64,000 bases of DNA from Lewinellaceae bacterium (GCA_020636435.1 JACJXX010000002.1:2604001-2668000); one strand, 5' to 3'; counted from the first letter of the stretch, positions 8,686 to 18,078 are shown. Numbers and translations are program-made. The notes: generated from the sequence alone by a model not told the origin.

Positions 8686-9246
8686 CTATTTGCTGGCCAC
8701 GCTGTTTGAAGGTTGTTCGCTCAGCGTGACAATCAAAATATCCACGTTCCTCGATTTGGCCTTATCGATCCTGGCGTAAAAACCAGGCTGCAATTCCGCG
8801 CTTTGCCCCAGCCCGATCTCGTTACCCTTTTTCTTCAACGCATCGGCAACGGAAACATAGATCACATAAGCCGGGCCCAACTGCCCCAGGCGGTAAAACT
8901 TGTTAACCGCTTCCTGCATCCAGTAGCTGGCGGGAGCCCCCTCGTAATGATCCATCAATTCGAAGCGAAACTCCTGGTGAATGTAATCACAGCCGGTTTG
9001 CAGGATCGACAACTGAAGCCCGTCATCAAAAGAAAGAGCCTCTACCGCCCGGTCTTCTTCCAAACGGAAATCATGCTGCACCACAGAACTAATCCCTTCG
9101 TTGAAGATGGGCTTCGGAGCGCCGTAGCGGCAGTCGGCAAAAGGATCGGCGGAAGCAGGAGCGGCATCCTCCTTGCATCCCGAAAGGGCGAGCAGCGCCA
9201 TCGCCAGCAATAGCAAGGGCTGCTTGATTTTATTCAAATGAAGCAT
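8686..9246 (-). CDS. Hypothetical lipoprotein
   Basis: The ATG at 9246 gives 186 residues (MLHLNKIKQPLLLLAMALLA). Residues 1-23 are a lipoprotein signal peptide ending in lipobox LSGC, with Cys 23 as the lipidated residue and KED following, compatible with surface or outer-membrane retention in Bacteroidota. The mature part, with AGL-type motifs absent, is mixed alpha/beta and has one internal Cys pair (DCRYG, TGCDYI). I do not recognise the family. It has its own terminator and appears monocistronic. Confidence 0.65.
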   Translation of the reverse strand: MLHLNKIKQPLLLLAMALLALSGCKEDAAPASADPFADCRYGAPKPIFNEGISSVVQHDFRLEEDRAVEALSFDDGLQLSILQTGCDYIHQEFRFELMDHYEGAPASYWMQEAVNKFYRLGQLGPAYVIYVSVADALKKKGNEIGLGQSAELQPGFYARIDKAKSRNVDILIVTLSEQPSNSVASK

Positions 9247-9633
9247 GGACAAAGATAAGTATCAAAAGTGAAAAAATAGGCGGCGGACTGACAGTTTATC
9301 GGGGGCAGGAGGGGATGGAGGGCATAAATTATTTAAAACTATGGGACAATTGTTTCATACGTGCTGCAAAAGAAAATGTTTCCGAAACCGGATGAAAATT
9401 ATTTTTTGCCCTTCCGGGAGAAGGGCCGGGCCTTTTAAAGGCCCGGCATGGAAGCCGGAAGCCGGAAAACGCTGCATCTGATGCCAATTTGGGGCCCTAT
9501 TCCCACTTCCGGCTTCCCATTTCCAAAGGCCAATCTTTTGTTAAAATGGCGGCAGCGGCAAATCAATGGTTAAACAATCAATTTGATTTTGGCGTTAGGG
9601 TATGGATTTAAAAAGCAATCTAAAATATACCTG
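9247..9633. repeat. Intergenic region with two palindromes
   Basis: The region holds a GC-rich palindrome at 9425-9447 (GCCGGGCC - TTTTAAA - GGCCCGGC), and an inverted repeat of GGAAGCCGGAA (about 9450) with TTCCGGCTTCC (about 9508). No coding potential was seen. These could be a terminator or a folded leader ahead of folE. Confidence 0.4.
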
Positions 9634-10350
9634 ATGATCAATTCAAATTATGAGGCCAACGGCAGAGCTCCCTATCATTTCAATGGCAGCTCCAATGGCT
9701 ATGCTGAAGCATACACCGACGAGATCGGGGCCCAGCACGTCGGCACCTCCTATGATACTCCGATGAAGCCGGATGCCTTTGAACTGCCGGATGCGGAGAA
9801 GATGAAGCAGATTGAAGGCCATTTCCGGGAGATTATGGATGTCCTTGGCCTCGACCTCGCCGACGACTCTCTTCGCGGCACGCCCAAACGCGTGGCCAAG
9901 ATGTTTGTCCAGGAGATATTCTCCGGGCTAAACCCGGACAATAAGCCCAGGATTTCTCTGTTCGACAACAAATTCCAGTACCGCCAGATGCTGGTGGAAA
10001 AAGGCATCCGGGTCCAATCTTTCTGCGAACACCACTTCCTTCCGATTTACGGGCGGGCGCACATTGCCTACATCGCAAATGGCAAGGTAATCGGCCTTTC
10101 CAAGCTCAACCGCATTGTGGAATACTACGCACGCCGCCCCCAGGTGCAGGAACGGCTGACCGTGCAGATCGCCAACGAACTGAAGAAGGCATTGGGAACC
10201 GATGACGTAGCCGTCTACATCGACGCCAAACACATGTGCGTGGAAATGAGGGGGGTACAGCACGAACACAGCAGCACCGTCACCACGGAATACAGTGGAA
10301 AATTCCTCAATGAAAACACGTGTGCAGAATTCCTGCAGGCCATCCGATAA
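9634..10350 (+). CDS. folE: GTP cyclohydrolase I
   Basis: The start at 9634 (MINSNYEANG) gives 238 residues. The C-terminal ~180 residues are canonical FolE: DSLRGTPKRVAKMF, the zinc-site SFCEHHFLPIYGRAHIAYI with Cys and His ligands, SKLNRIVEYYARRPQVQERL, and the second zinc Cys in AKHMCVEMRGV. It converts GTP to dihydroneopterin triphosphate for tetrahydrofolate (and possibly pterin) synthesis. The first ~45 residues (NGRAPYHFNGSSNGYAEAY) are low-complexity and specific to this lineage. The SDR gene follows 21 bp downstream and is probably co-transcribed. Confidence 0.95.
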   Translation: MINSNYEANGRAPYHFNGSSNGYAEAYTDEIGAQHVGTSYDTPMKPDAFELPDAEKMKQIEGHFREIMDVLGLDLADDSLRGTPKRVAKMFVQEIFSGLNPDNKPRISLFDNKFQYRQMLVEKGIRVQSFCEHHFLPIYGRAHIAYIANGKVIGLSKLNRIVEYYARRPQVQERLTVQIANELKKALGTDDVAVYIDAKHMCVEMRGVQHEHSSTVTTEYSGKFLNENTCAEFLQAIR

Positions 10351-10371
10351 ACTTTGAAAGTTAGTTAAACT

Positions 10372-11094
10372 ATGGCTGTTGAAATCCTTGCCAATAAAAA
10401 CGTCCTGATCGTCGGCGCCACCGGCGGCATCGGGTCCGAAGCGGCCCGGCTGATTAAAAACGGGCAGGCCAATGTCTTCCTTACCGGCCGCAACAAAGAA
10501 AAACTCGCGCAGGTGGCTAAAAAGAATGATATCCCCGAAAAGCAAACCTTTACACTGGACATCACCAACGCCCAGGCAGTGGAAAACCTGGCCACAACGA
10601 TCCACCAGCAGATCGGGCAGCTGGATATCCTGATCAATGCCGCCGGCATCGGATACCTGAACCCCCTGGAAGAAACGGATCCCGAAAATTTCGCACGGCT
10701 TCTCGACGTCAACCTCAAAGGCGCATTCCACCTGATGCGGTATTTCCTCCCTCCAATGAAAGCGGCCAAAAAAGGGCTGGTTATCAATATTCCGGGCGTA
10801 TTGGGCAAAGCGCCTATGGCGGGCGCGGCTGCTTACGCCGCTTCCAAATACGGCCTCAACGGAATGGTCAAGTCGATTCGGGAAGAACTGAAACGGACTG
10901 AAGTGCGCATCACCAACCTCTACCTGGGCGGCGTGGACTCCGAATTCTGGGATAACATCGACATGCGCGTCAACCGGGACAAATTCATCAACGCAAAGGA
11001 TGCCGGAAGGGCAATTTGGTTCCTTTGCCAACAACCTGCTTCCGGGGTCGTCTCCGAAATGGTCATTCAGCCGTTCAACCACCAGGCCATTTAG
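10372..11094 (+). CDS. Short-chain dehydrogenase/reductase
   Basis: A 240-residue classical SDR: cofactor motif VGATGGIGSEA (about 13-23), NAAGIGYLN (about 89-97), and catalytic YAASK. Thirteen residues before the active Tyr, where the family normally has the catalytic Ser, the sequence is NIPGVLG with Gly. The catalytic tetrad therefore seems incomplete, or the Ser is replaced by another residue. It follows folE by 21 bp; a pterin-related reductase role (sepiapterin or dihydropterin type) is possible but not shown by motif. The substrate is unknown. Confidence 0.8.
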   Translation: MAVEILANKNVLIVGATGGIGSEAARLIKNGQANVFLTGRNKEKLAQVAKKNDIPEKQTFTLDITNAQAVENLATTIHQQIGQLDILINAAGIGYLNPLEETDPENFARLLDVNLKGAFHLMRYFLPPMKAAKKGLVINIPGVLGKAPMAGAAAYAASKYGLNGMVKSIREELKRTEVRITNLYLGGVDSEFWDNIDMRVNRDKFINAKDAGRAIWFLCQQPASGVVSEMVIQPFNHQAI

Positions 11095-11360
11095 CGACCA
11101 CGGAGAAAAACTGCTTGGTTTTTCATTCCAAACAATTTTTGCCCTTTCTCCCGGTATGCCTGCTTAACTATAGGCAAACTTTAAGATAAATGGATGTTTA
11201 TTTCGAATTGCCGTGTATTTCAAAATAAAAAGCTAAGCAACACGCCCTTTTTTTGTAAAAATTCTGGATTGCTGCCAATTGTCACCCACCGGCAGTGACA
11301 TTTGTTATTGCCATAAGCCAGGGCATCTTCTACATTGCAGATGGATAAATCCTAACCAAT
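11095..11360. other. Intergenic region upstream of gdhA
   Basis: 266 bp, AT-rich in the middle. GACATTTG (11295-11302) differs by one base from the -7 consensus and could be the gdhA promoter. Nothing else was recognised. Confidence 0.25.
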
Positions 11361-12722
11361 ATGATGACCCTAACCAAAACATCAAAATTAAAGGTGGACC
11401 GGTTTATGGAATGGCTGATGCAGCGCACTCCCAACGAACCGGAATTCCATCAGGCCGTCAGTGAAGTGGCGCGCACTGCTATCCCTTACATTGAAGCCAA
11501 CAAAAAATATCAGGGATACAGCCTGATGGAAAGGCTCACTGAACCCGACCGGGTTATGTCGTTTCGGGTAACCTGGATGGACGACCGGGGCCGCGTTCAA
11601 GTCAACCGCGGGTACCGGGTTCAATTCAACAACGCCATCGGGCCGTACAAAGGAGGCCTTCGTTTCCATCCGACGGTCGATCTCGGCGTGCTGAAATTCC
11701 TTGGGTTTGAACAGATTTTCAAAAACAGCCTGACCGGCCTGCCCATGGGCGGCGCCAAAGGCGGGTCTGACTTCGACCCCAAGGGAAAATCCGACGCTGA
11801 GGTCATGCGTTTCTGCCAGTCCTTTATGCAGGAACTTCACCGCTACATCGGGCCGGATACCGACGTTCCGGCCGGAGACATCGGCGTGGGCGGCCGCGAA
11901 ATCGGTTTCCTCTATGGCATGTACAAGAAGCTGAGAAACGAACACACCGGCACGATCACCGGCAAAGGGCCGCAATACGGGGGCAGCCTGATTCGCCCTG
12001 AGGCCACCGGTTACGGGACGGTTTTCTTTGTAGAAGAAATGCTCAAACGGCAGGGAGAAACACTGAAGGGCAAGGTAGTTGCCATTTCCGGTTCCGGAAA
12101 CGTCGCCCAGTATGCTGCCGAAAAGGCTATTCAGCGAGGCGCCAGAGTCGTTACCCTTTCCGACTCCTCCGGCACGGTGTACGACCGCCAGGGCATAACT
12201 CAGGAAAAATTAGGGTGGCTGATGGAACTCAAAAACGTTCGCCGTGGCCGGATCAAAGAGTATGCCGACGAGTTCGGAGCGCTCTACATCCCCAACGGCA
12301 AGCCCTGGAGCATACAGTGCGATATCGCGCTGCCCTGCGCCACCCAGAACGAACTGGATGAAGACGATGCCCGCGAACTGATTAAAAACGGCTGCATAGC
12401 CGTTGCCGAAGGCGCCAACATGCCGTCTACCCCCGAAGCCGTTCACCTGTTGCAGCAATCCAATGTCCTCTTCGGGCCGGGTAAAGCTGCCAACGCCGGC
12501 GGGGTAGCCGTTTCCGGGTTGGAAATGTCTCAGAACAGCCTCCGGCTTTCCTGGACACGCGAAGAGGTGGAGAAGCGCCTGAAAGACATCATGGTCAATA
12601 TTCACGAGCAGTGCGCCCTCTACGGCTCTGATGAGAATGGCAACATTGACTACGTAGCAGGCGCCAACACCGCCGGCTTTGTCAAGATTGCCGACGCCGT
12701 CATTGCTCAGGGGATTATTTAG
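11361..12722 (+). CDS. gdhA: Glutamate dehydrogenase
   Basis: A 453-residue hexameric-type GDH. It contains PYKGGLRFHPTVDLG, the catalytic-lysine motif LPMGGAKGGSDFDPKGKSD, PAGDIGVGGREIGF, and the Rossmann motif SGSGNVAQYAAEKA. Length and motifs match the ~450-residue bacterial, mostly NADP-linked class that assimilates ammonium by reductive amination of 2-oxoglutarate. ATGs at 11361 and 11364 are both possible. A strong terminator follows at 12776. Confidence 0.95.
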   Translation: MMTLTKTSKLKVDRFMEWLMQRTPNEPEFHQAVSEVARTAIPYIEANKKYQGYSLMERLTEPDRVMSFRVTWMDDRGRVQVNRGYRVQFNNAIGPYKGGLRFHPTVDLGVLKFLGFEQIFKNSLTGLPMGGAKGGSDFDPKGKSDAEVMRFCQSFMQELHRYIGPDTDVPAGDIGVGGREIGFLYGMYKKLRNEHTGTITGKGPQYGGSLIRPEATGYGTVFFVEEMLKRQGETLKGKVVAISGSGNVAQYAAEKAIQRGARVVTLSDSSGTVYDRQGITQEKLGWLMELKNVRRGRIKEYADEFGALYIPNGKPWSIQCDIALPCATQNELDEDDARELIKNGCIAVAEGANMPSTPEAVHLLQQSNVLFGPGKAANAGGVAVSGLEMSQNSLRLSWTREEVEKRLKDIMVNIHEQCALYGSDENGNIDYVAGANTAGFVKIADAVIAQGII

Positions 12723-12775
12723 CGGGGCTCTCGCTAAGCGCTTCTTGGAAGGCAGCCTGAAAAAGGCAGCCGGAA

Positions 12776-12818
12776 GGGTTCAAAGCCAGGGATTAGCGCC
12801 AGGCTTTGAGCCCTTTTT
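12776..12818 (+). terminator. Terminator of gdhA, also in convergent gap
   Basis: The stem GGGTTCAAAGCC / GGCTTTGAGCCC (12776-12787 with 12802-12813, one G-T pair) is followed by TTTTTATTT. It sits between gdhA and the convergent S8 peptidase, and could serve both. Confidence 0.8.
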
Positions 12819-12825
12819 ATTTAGC

Positions 12826-14265
12826 CTATTTCTCTTCCAGTTGGCCTGCCGGCAAAACCACGGGCGGTTCCACTGCCATCTCATCCATCAACAACCGGTA
12901 GGCCTTCCCGAAATTGGGAATGCCATAGCCCAGCTCGACATCCGGCGACCCGGCCCGGGAGGCGCTCTTCTTAATGGCATCGACTATTTCTGCATTGCTT
13001 TTTTCCGGAAAAGCTTCCCACAGGCAGGCCACCAGCCCCGCCAGGATGGGGGAGGCAAACGAGGTGCCCGAACCGATGCTGACCTGAAAAGCGAAAGGGT
13101 CGGCTACCGTGACCCAGGCGCCCGGAGCAGCCACGTCCGGTTTGATCCGTTCGTCGGCGGTAGGGCCCAGGGAGCTGAACGAAGCCCGCTCGCCCGAGAA
13201 GTCGATGGCGCCGACGGATAAGGCCAGCCGGGCGTCGGCAGGAGCGCCGATGTGTTTCCAGCTGGAGTTGCCTTCGTTGCCGGCGCTGTTGACGACGATC
13301 ATCCCCTTGCCGAAAGCGATATCTGCGGCCTGGCTTGCCACAGAGGTCTTCCCGTCCAGGTCTTTAAACTGGTAGTTCATCTGCCGGTCATTGAAGGTGG
13401 TGTACCCCAAAGAAGAATTGACGACATCGGCGCCCAGGCTGTCGGCATATTCCAGGCCGGCCACCCAATGGCATTCCTCGATGCGGTACTCGCCTCTGGT
13501 GTCTTCGGTTTTAATGCAGGCGTAGGTGGCCCCCGGCGCAGTGCCGACCATAACGCCCGGCACATTGGCGCCCATAGTGGAAAGCACCCGCGTGCCATGA
13601 GTGCTGGATTCGAATACATCCAGGTCGCCATCCACAAAGTCGCGGGCGAGGAGCAGGCGGCCGGCCGCCTGCAGGCTGTCGAAAAAGGGGCTCTCGCCTA
13701 CGCCGATGAAACCTCCGTCGAGAACGGCAAGCCAGATCCCCTCGCCGGTATATCCCATCTGATGGAGGCTGTCTCCGTTGAGCAACTGTATCTGCCGGGT
13801 GGCGTAGCCATAGGGCTGCCCCTCCAGTTGCTTGCTGAGCAGCGTGTCGATCCTGATGTTGGGTTTCCGCCTTTCTCTTTCCTCGTAGGGAAAGCCCACG
13901 TATTCTACTTTTTCTACAAAAGGAAGATCGGCTACTTCAATTGTTTTTTCTTCGGGGATGAGGATCGTAGCCGCATTGAGCCACCGCGAGCGGTGATGGA
14001 TCGCCGCGCCCAGTTCCTTCAGGGAATCCAGGTAGCGGGGGTTGGGAGGGAAATCCTGTTCCGTGACTGGAATATTCCATTTTTTCCGGCGGGCAACCGA
14101 CCGTTCCGACAGGAAAGCTTCCGGTTGATCCAGTTGATAAGGGCTGCCTGCCTTGTCGGTGAAGGCTACCCAATAATATTTGTAGGTGCTGTCCGTTTCC
14201 TGGGCGTCCAGCTTAAAAATGGGAGCCAGCAACAGGCCCAGCAACAGCAAAAGTGAATGTTTCAT
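12826..14265 (-). CDS. Secreted S8 family serine peptidase (subtilase)
   Basis: A 479-residue secreted subtilase. Signal peptide 1-21 (cleavage near LDAQ), prodomain about 22-150, then the catalytic domain with Asp183 (AVLDGGF), His223 (STHGTRV), oxyanion Asn330 (NSAGNEGN) and Ser402 (GSGTSFASP), in the D-H-S order of S8. It ends soon after the fold with no T9SS sorting tail. Its start lies only 3 bp after the stop of the AAA+ gene, so the two are translationally coupled in an aroK-AAA-S8 cluster. The pairing of a secreted protease with a cytoplasmic unfoldase may be incidental. Confidence 0.9.
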   Translation of the reverse strand: MKHSLLLLLGLLLAPIFKLDAQETDSTYKYYWVAFTDKAGSPYQLDQPEAFLSERSVARRKKWNIPVTEQDFPPNPRYLDSLKELGAAIHHRSRWLNAATILIPEEKTIEVADLPFVEKVEYVGFPYEERERRKPNIRIDTLLSKQLEGQPYGYATRQIQLLNGDSLHQMGYTGEGIWLAVLDGGFIGVGESPFFDSLQAAGRLLLARDFVDGDLDVFESSTHGTRVLSTMGANVPGVMVGTAPGATYACIKTEDTRGEYRIEECHWVAGLEYADSLGADVVNSSLGYTTFNDRQMNYQFKDLDGKTSVASQAADIAFGKGMIVVNSAGNEGNSSWKHIGAPADARLALSVGAIDFSGERASFSSLGPTADERIKPDVAAPGAWVTVADPFAFQVSIGSGTSFASPILAGLVACLWEAFPEKSNAEIVDAIKKSASRAGSPDVELGYGIPNFGKAYRLLMDEMAVEPPVVLPAGQLEEK

Positions 14266-14268
14266 TGA

Positions 14269-17200
14269 TTACAGGATTTCTAAGTCCAGGTTGATTCGGA
14301 AAATTTCTTCCATTTTCTCCATAATAAGGCTGAGCAAGGCTGTTTTGTTGTACTCCCGGTTTATTTTATATACGGTGTCCCTGACTGCCGCCTGGCCTAT
14401 CAACCGGCGGAAAGCCTGCCGGGCGTAAAAATCTTTCCGGTGCAGTTTTTGGGGAGTGGAGAAGGGTTCGTTCTCTACCATTACCACGTAAGGGGCGGGC
14501 GCTCCGCTTTCCCGCATCCATTGCTGCGCGCCCTCCTCCCCCTTGAGGAACAGGAAGGAACAGGGGCCGGTTACCGAGAATTCCACTCCCCACAGCACAT
14601 CCCCCGGTTTTTCGGGTTCTGGCCAGGCTGAATGATCAGGGTGCCAGGGGTGTTTGAGGTACGCCTCTCTCTTCTTCTTCCTGACTGCGCTGCCTGACAC
14701 GTCGATGGTTTCTTCGTTGTAAAAGCTTTCTCTGAACCACACGCTTTGAGCCTGAAAGGAAAATGACTTATGTTGAAAAAGTTGCACGTAAAAATCGACG
14801 GCCGGAAGGGGGTTGGAACCGTAAAGAGCCAACTGGCAACTGTTGGCCTTGGGGTGCAGGCGGGTGTATACTTCCATTTTGAGTTGAAAAAAGGCATGCT
14901 CCCACTGCTCCAGCTCGTCGGTCCATGCCGGCTCATAAGGGCCGGCGCCCAGGCAGGACAGGGCCAGCTTCATCTCCAGTTCTTCGATCTGCCGGTTCAG
15001 TTCATCAACGTGCTGGCGGGTTTCCAGATAATAAGCATACCGGCCAGATTGCCTCCGGTTGCTCCAGAACCGCTGTTTGGCTTTCCGTTTTTTTCTTTCC
15101 AGCATATCCAGTTCGCTTAAAAGCCTTACGTAAAAATGCCCCTCCTTCATCTGTTCTGCCTGGCGCCGCAACGCGCTGGCGTGGTCGGCATGGCTGATCT
15201 TGGTATATTCTTCCAGCAGCAGCTCCAGCCCCAGCGGGTCGGATACTGATCCAATCTGCACTTTGCCTTCCCTTACCGTGGCGGTAATCTCCAGTTGGTC
15301 GTCAAAATCCTCCGTATTTAATACTCTGGCCAAGGGGACGGCCAGTTCCTCCCGGATCGTCCGTTGGAGTTGGCGGGCGCCGTATTTTCCGTCGTAGCCT
15401 TTTCGGGCAAGGAATTCCAGGACTTCTTCGCCGATGTTGAGGTTGATGCGCCTGAACTTTATGCCTTCCCGCTGGCGCAGCAGGGCAATTTCCCGTTCTA
15501 CGACAAACCTTACGGTAAAACTATCCAACGGGGCAAATGGTATGACCTGATCGATGCGGTTGAAGAGCTCCGGGCGGAAGTACTTTTGCACCTCGGACAG
15601 AAAATGCTCCTTGACCAATTCCTTATTCGTGCCCTGAATCCATCCGATGGGGTTGGAGACAAGAGTTTGCGCGCCAATGTTGGAAGTCATGATGATGATG
15701 GCGCTGCAAAAATTGGCCAGTTTTCCCCGGGCGTCCGTTAGCCGGCCTTCGCTGAGCACCTGCAGCAGCAGGTCGAAGAACGTGGGATGAGCCTTTTCAA
15801 CTTCATCAAAAAGAAGGACGCTAAAGGGTTCGCGGCGGATGGCGGAGGTAAGCAGGCCATCGGAAAAATAGCTGGTGCCCACCAGCCGCGCCACGGCGTA
15901 AGGGGTGGCAAATTCGCTCATGTCGAAACGGGCGATGCGTTCCCGGCTGCCGAACATGAATTCCGCCAGTATCTTTGCCAGCTCGGTTTTGCCCACCCCG
16001 GTGGGGCCCACAAAAAGCAAAGAAGCAATGGGCTTGCCGGTTCGGGTCAAGGCCGTTTTCACAGCAGCCAGTACGTCAATTACCCTTTCTACAGCCGCTT
16101 CCTGGCCAAATACTTTGCTGTTGAAACTGCTTTTTACCGCCTTCGCGTCCATAGGCAGGGCGGGGTCGACCATGAACCTGGGCATTCCCGTCTCTTCGCA
16201 AAACTGATGGATGACCTCCCCCCTGGATATGTGAAAATTATCGCCGGGCGGGCCGGAAGAACTGCTTTTGTTGATGAGCAGGCTTTCCAGAAAGCGGATG
16301 GGCTTCCCGGGCATGCCGGCATAGGGCGTAAAGCGCCGGTTGAGGCGGATGATCTCCCGGATGGCTTCTTCTTCAATGCCGACGCTCCTCACGCTGGCAA
16401 TGTCCATTACCTTTTTCAGGATGATCTGCTCCAGTTGCCTGCCCTCAGGCTCTTTGATGTGGATGGCCTGAAAGAAAGAGATGTAATTGGGGCTTTTTAT
16501 TTCGATCTGCGCCAGTTCTTCTTCCGTGCATTCGGAAATGACATTGATCTCTCCCCGGCTGATGAAGGGGCGCAGAAAGTCGGCCATGCTCACCTCATTG
16601 CCTTCGTATTTGCCCACTTCGAAAAGCTCCATCAGGTTGCGGATAAAAAGGATGCTGCCATTCGCCGATAATTCCTGGCACAGCAGCGAAAGGTTTTCCT
16701 GCCAGCCGGTATCCTTCATCAATTCCTTGATCAGCGTAGAGGCCGTAGTCTCCCAAATCAGGGATTTGATGCGCCTTTTTTTCTGCTGGCGGGACAATTC
16801 CCAGACCAGGGCGGTCTTGCCGCTGCCGGAAGGGCCGACCAGCAATACGTTGCGGTTAAATTTCCCCTTCAGCGCCCTCACCAGTTGTGCCATTTGCTCT
16901 TCCTGCCCGTAAACAGCCTGCCGTTTGATGTCCAGCAGATTAGCTACCTTGGGAAGGAGCTTTTCCTCCTGCTGGTTTTTCAGGCTTTCCATCTCTTTGG
17001 GGGCCGGGGCCTGAAGGCGGATTTCCTGCTGCTGAAGTTCTATGCTTCTAAACCATATTGCAGCCAGGATATCCTGTACGGCATTCAACCTCCTTTTGCG
17101 GGTAAAATCGAGGCGAATGGCTTCCTCCAGCCGTTGCTCCAGGGTTTCCTCATCGGCGGCAAAAGCCTCGATGCCCAGGGTGGGGACCACGCCCCAGGCC

Positions 17201-17517
17201 CCTTTTTCCTGGAAGCTGAAAAAATAGGGGAACTCGAGGCTGAAAGCCGGATAGCTGACCTTGTCCCGGGCTTCTTCAAATTGAACTTCCAGGCTGCTTT
17301 TGTGAAAGTCTCCTTTTTGATAGGCATGGAGCAACTCCCTCAATTGCCCGCGGTTGATAACCTTGCGTTGGAGGGCCTCCGCATATTGCTCGGCGACGAG
17401 CCGCAGGGGCTGCCCCAGGCGCAGGACGGTGTTGTCCGCCAGCGGAGCGAGCAGGCTGGCGCCCGGTTGGAAATGCAATTGAAAAGCGTAAAAAGGAATA
17501 GAAAATTTGAATGCCAT
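14269..17517 (-). CDS. Double-AAA+ ClpA/B-like ATPase with atypical D1 and long C-terminal extension
   Basis: 1082 residues. Residues 1-~195 do not resemble the Clp_N repeat. D1: VYGQEEQM, Walker A GPSGSGKT (228-235), but the Walker B is ILFIRN (289-294), with Arg293-Asn294 where the Asp-Glu pair should be, so D1 is unlikely to hydrolyse ATP. D2: KVFGQEAAVERV, Walker A GPTGVGKT (504-511), Walker B LLFDEVEKAHP with intact Asp571-Glu572, sensor IIIMTSNIGAQ and ClpB-type C-subdomain to about 760. The remaining ~320 residues hold a charged coiled coil (about 815-870) and an unrecognised globular part (GVEFSVTGPCSFLFLKGEE). It is not clpB, which is at 50846. It is probably a remodelling ATPase of unknown client. 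Confidence 0.85.
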   Translation of the reverse strand: MAFKFSIPFYAFQLHFQPGASLLAPLADNTVLRLGQPLRLVAEQYAEALQRKVINRGQLRELLHAYQKGDFHKSSLEVQFEEARDKVSYPAFSLEFPYFFSFQEKGAWGVVPTLGIEAFAADEETLEQRLEEAIRLDFTRKRRLNAVQDILAAIWFRSIELQQQEIRLQAPAPKEMESLKNQQEEKLLPKVANLLDIKRQAVYGQEEQMAQLVRALKGKFNRNVLLVGPSGSGKTALVWELSRQQKKRRIKSLIWETTASTLIKELMKDTGWQENLSLLCQELSANGSILFIRNLMELFEVGKYEGNEVSMADFLRPFISRGEINVISECTEEELAQIEIKSPNYISFFQAIHIKEPEGRQLEQIILKKVMDIASVRSVGIEEEAIREIIRLNRRFTPYAGMPGKPIRFLESLLINKSSSSGPPGDNFHISRGEVIHQFCEETGMPRFMVDPALPMDAKAVKSSFNSKVFGQEAAVERVIDVLAAVKTALTRTGKPIASLLFVGPTGVGKTELAKILAEFMFGSRERIARFDMSEFATPYAVARLVGTSYFSDGLLTSAIRREPFSVLLFDEVEKAHPTFFDLLLQVLSEGRLTDARGKLANFCSAIIIMTSNIGAQTLVSNPIGWIQGTNKELVKEHFLSEVQKYFRPELFNRIDQVIPFAPLDSFTVRFVVEREIALLRQREGIKFRRINLNIGEEVLEFLARKGYDGKYGARQLQRTIREELAVPLARVLNTEDFDDQLEITATVREGKVQIGSVSDPLGLELLLEEYTKISHADHASALRRQAEQMKEGHFYVRLLSELDMLERKKRKAKQRFWSNRRQSGRYAYYLETRQHVDELNRQIEELEMKLALSCLGAGPYEPAWTDELEQWEHAFFQLKMEVYTRLHPKANSCQLALYGSNPLPAVDFYVQLFQHKSFSFQAQSVWFRESFYNEETIDVSGSAVRKKKREAYLKHPWHPDHSAWPEPEKPGDVLWGVEFSVTGPCSFLFLKGEEGAQQWMRESGAPAPYVVMVENEPFSTPQKLHRKDFYARQAFRRLIGQAAVRDTVYKINREYNKTALLSLIMEKMEEIFRINLDLEIL

Positions 17518-17562
17518 GGCAGAAAGGTTCCAATGAAGCCAAAGCTAAGGTTTTTTTAAGCA

Positions 17563-18078
17563 TTAATGCCCAATGAGGTTCTGAAAATGCCGGAGCAGGT
17601 TTTCCGCTACCGGCTCTTCAACTTCTTTTTGTTCATAAACGATGCTCGACTCCATATAATACGGTTCCCGCTCCTCGAGTTTCGACCGGATGAAGCCTTC
17701 CAGGCTTTCTACTCCCCTGAGCAGCGGGCGCCGGGCTTGCTGATGGGAGAGGCGGCGGGCAAGCAACTCGGACGGGGCCCGCAAATATATGGTCACGCCC
17801 CGTTCGTTCATCCAGCGGATGTTGCCGTGAAAGCAGGGCGTGCCGCCTCCGCAGGAAACGATCACATCCTGAAACCGCGCCATTTCCCGCAAGGCATCGC
17901 GCTCGGCTTCGCGAAACCAGGCTTCTCCTTTTTCTTCAAAAACAGCCCGGATGCTTTTCCCTTCTTTCGCCTCGATCCATTCGTCGAGGTCGACGAATGG
18001 CAACCCCGCCTGTTGCGCCAGCCGCCGGCCCGCATAAGTCTTGCCGCTGCCCATAAAGCCGATCAGGAATATTCGCAT
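17563..18078 (-). CDS. aroK: Shikimate kinase
   Basis: 171 residues. P-loop GFMGSGKTYAGRRLA (8-22), shikimate-binding VDLDEWIE, FREAER, the CGGGTPC motif and lid region RRPLL are all present. It phosphorylates shikimate at the 3-position in aromatic amino-acid synthesis. It is the first gene of a minus-strand series with the AAA+ ATPase (45 bp further) and the subtilase; no other aro gene is present. Confidence 0.95.
   Translation of the reverse strand: MRIFLIGFMGSGKTYAGRRLAQQAGLPFVDLDEWIEAKEGKSIRAVFEEKGEAWFREAERDALREMARFQDVIVSCGGGTPCFHGNIRWMNERGVTIYLRAPSELLARRLSHQQARRPLLRGVESLEGFIRSKLEEREPYYMESSIVYEQKEVEEPVAENLLRHFQNLIGH

Noticed and set aside
9250..9257. Perfect TATCTTTG box on the minus strand in front of the lipoprotein gene
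   Set aside because: It ends only 3 nt before the ATG at 9246, so transcription would begin at or inside the start codon. Probably chance.
14269..15200. Resemblance of the AAA+ C-terminal extension to a release-factor-like (PCRF) fold
   Set aside because: Only a few scattered similarities (FSVTGPCSFLFLKGE); too weak to call without a structure comparison.
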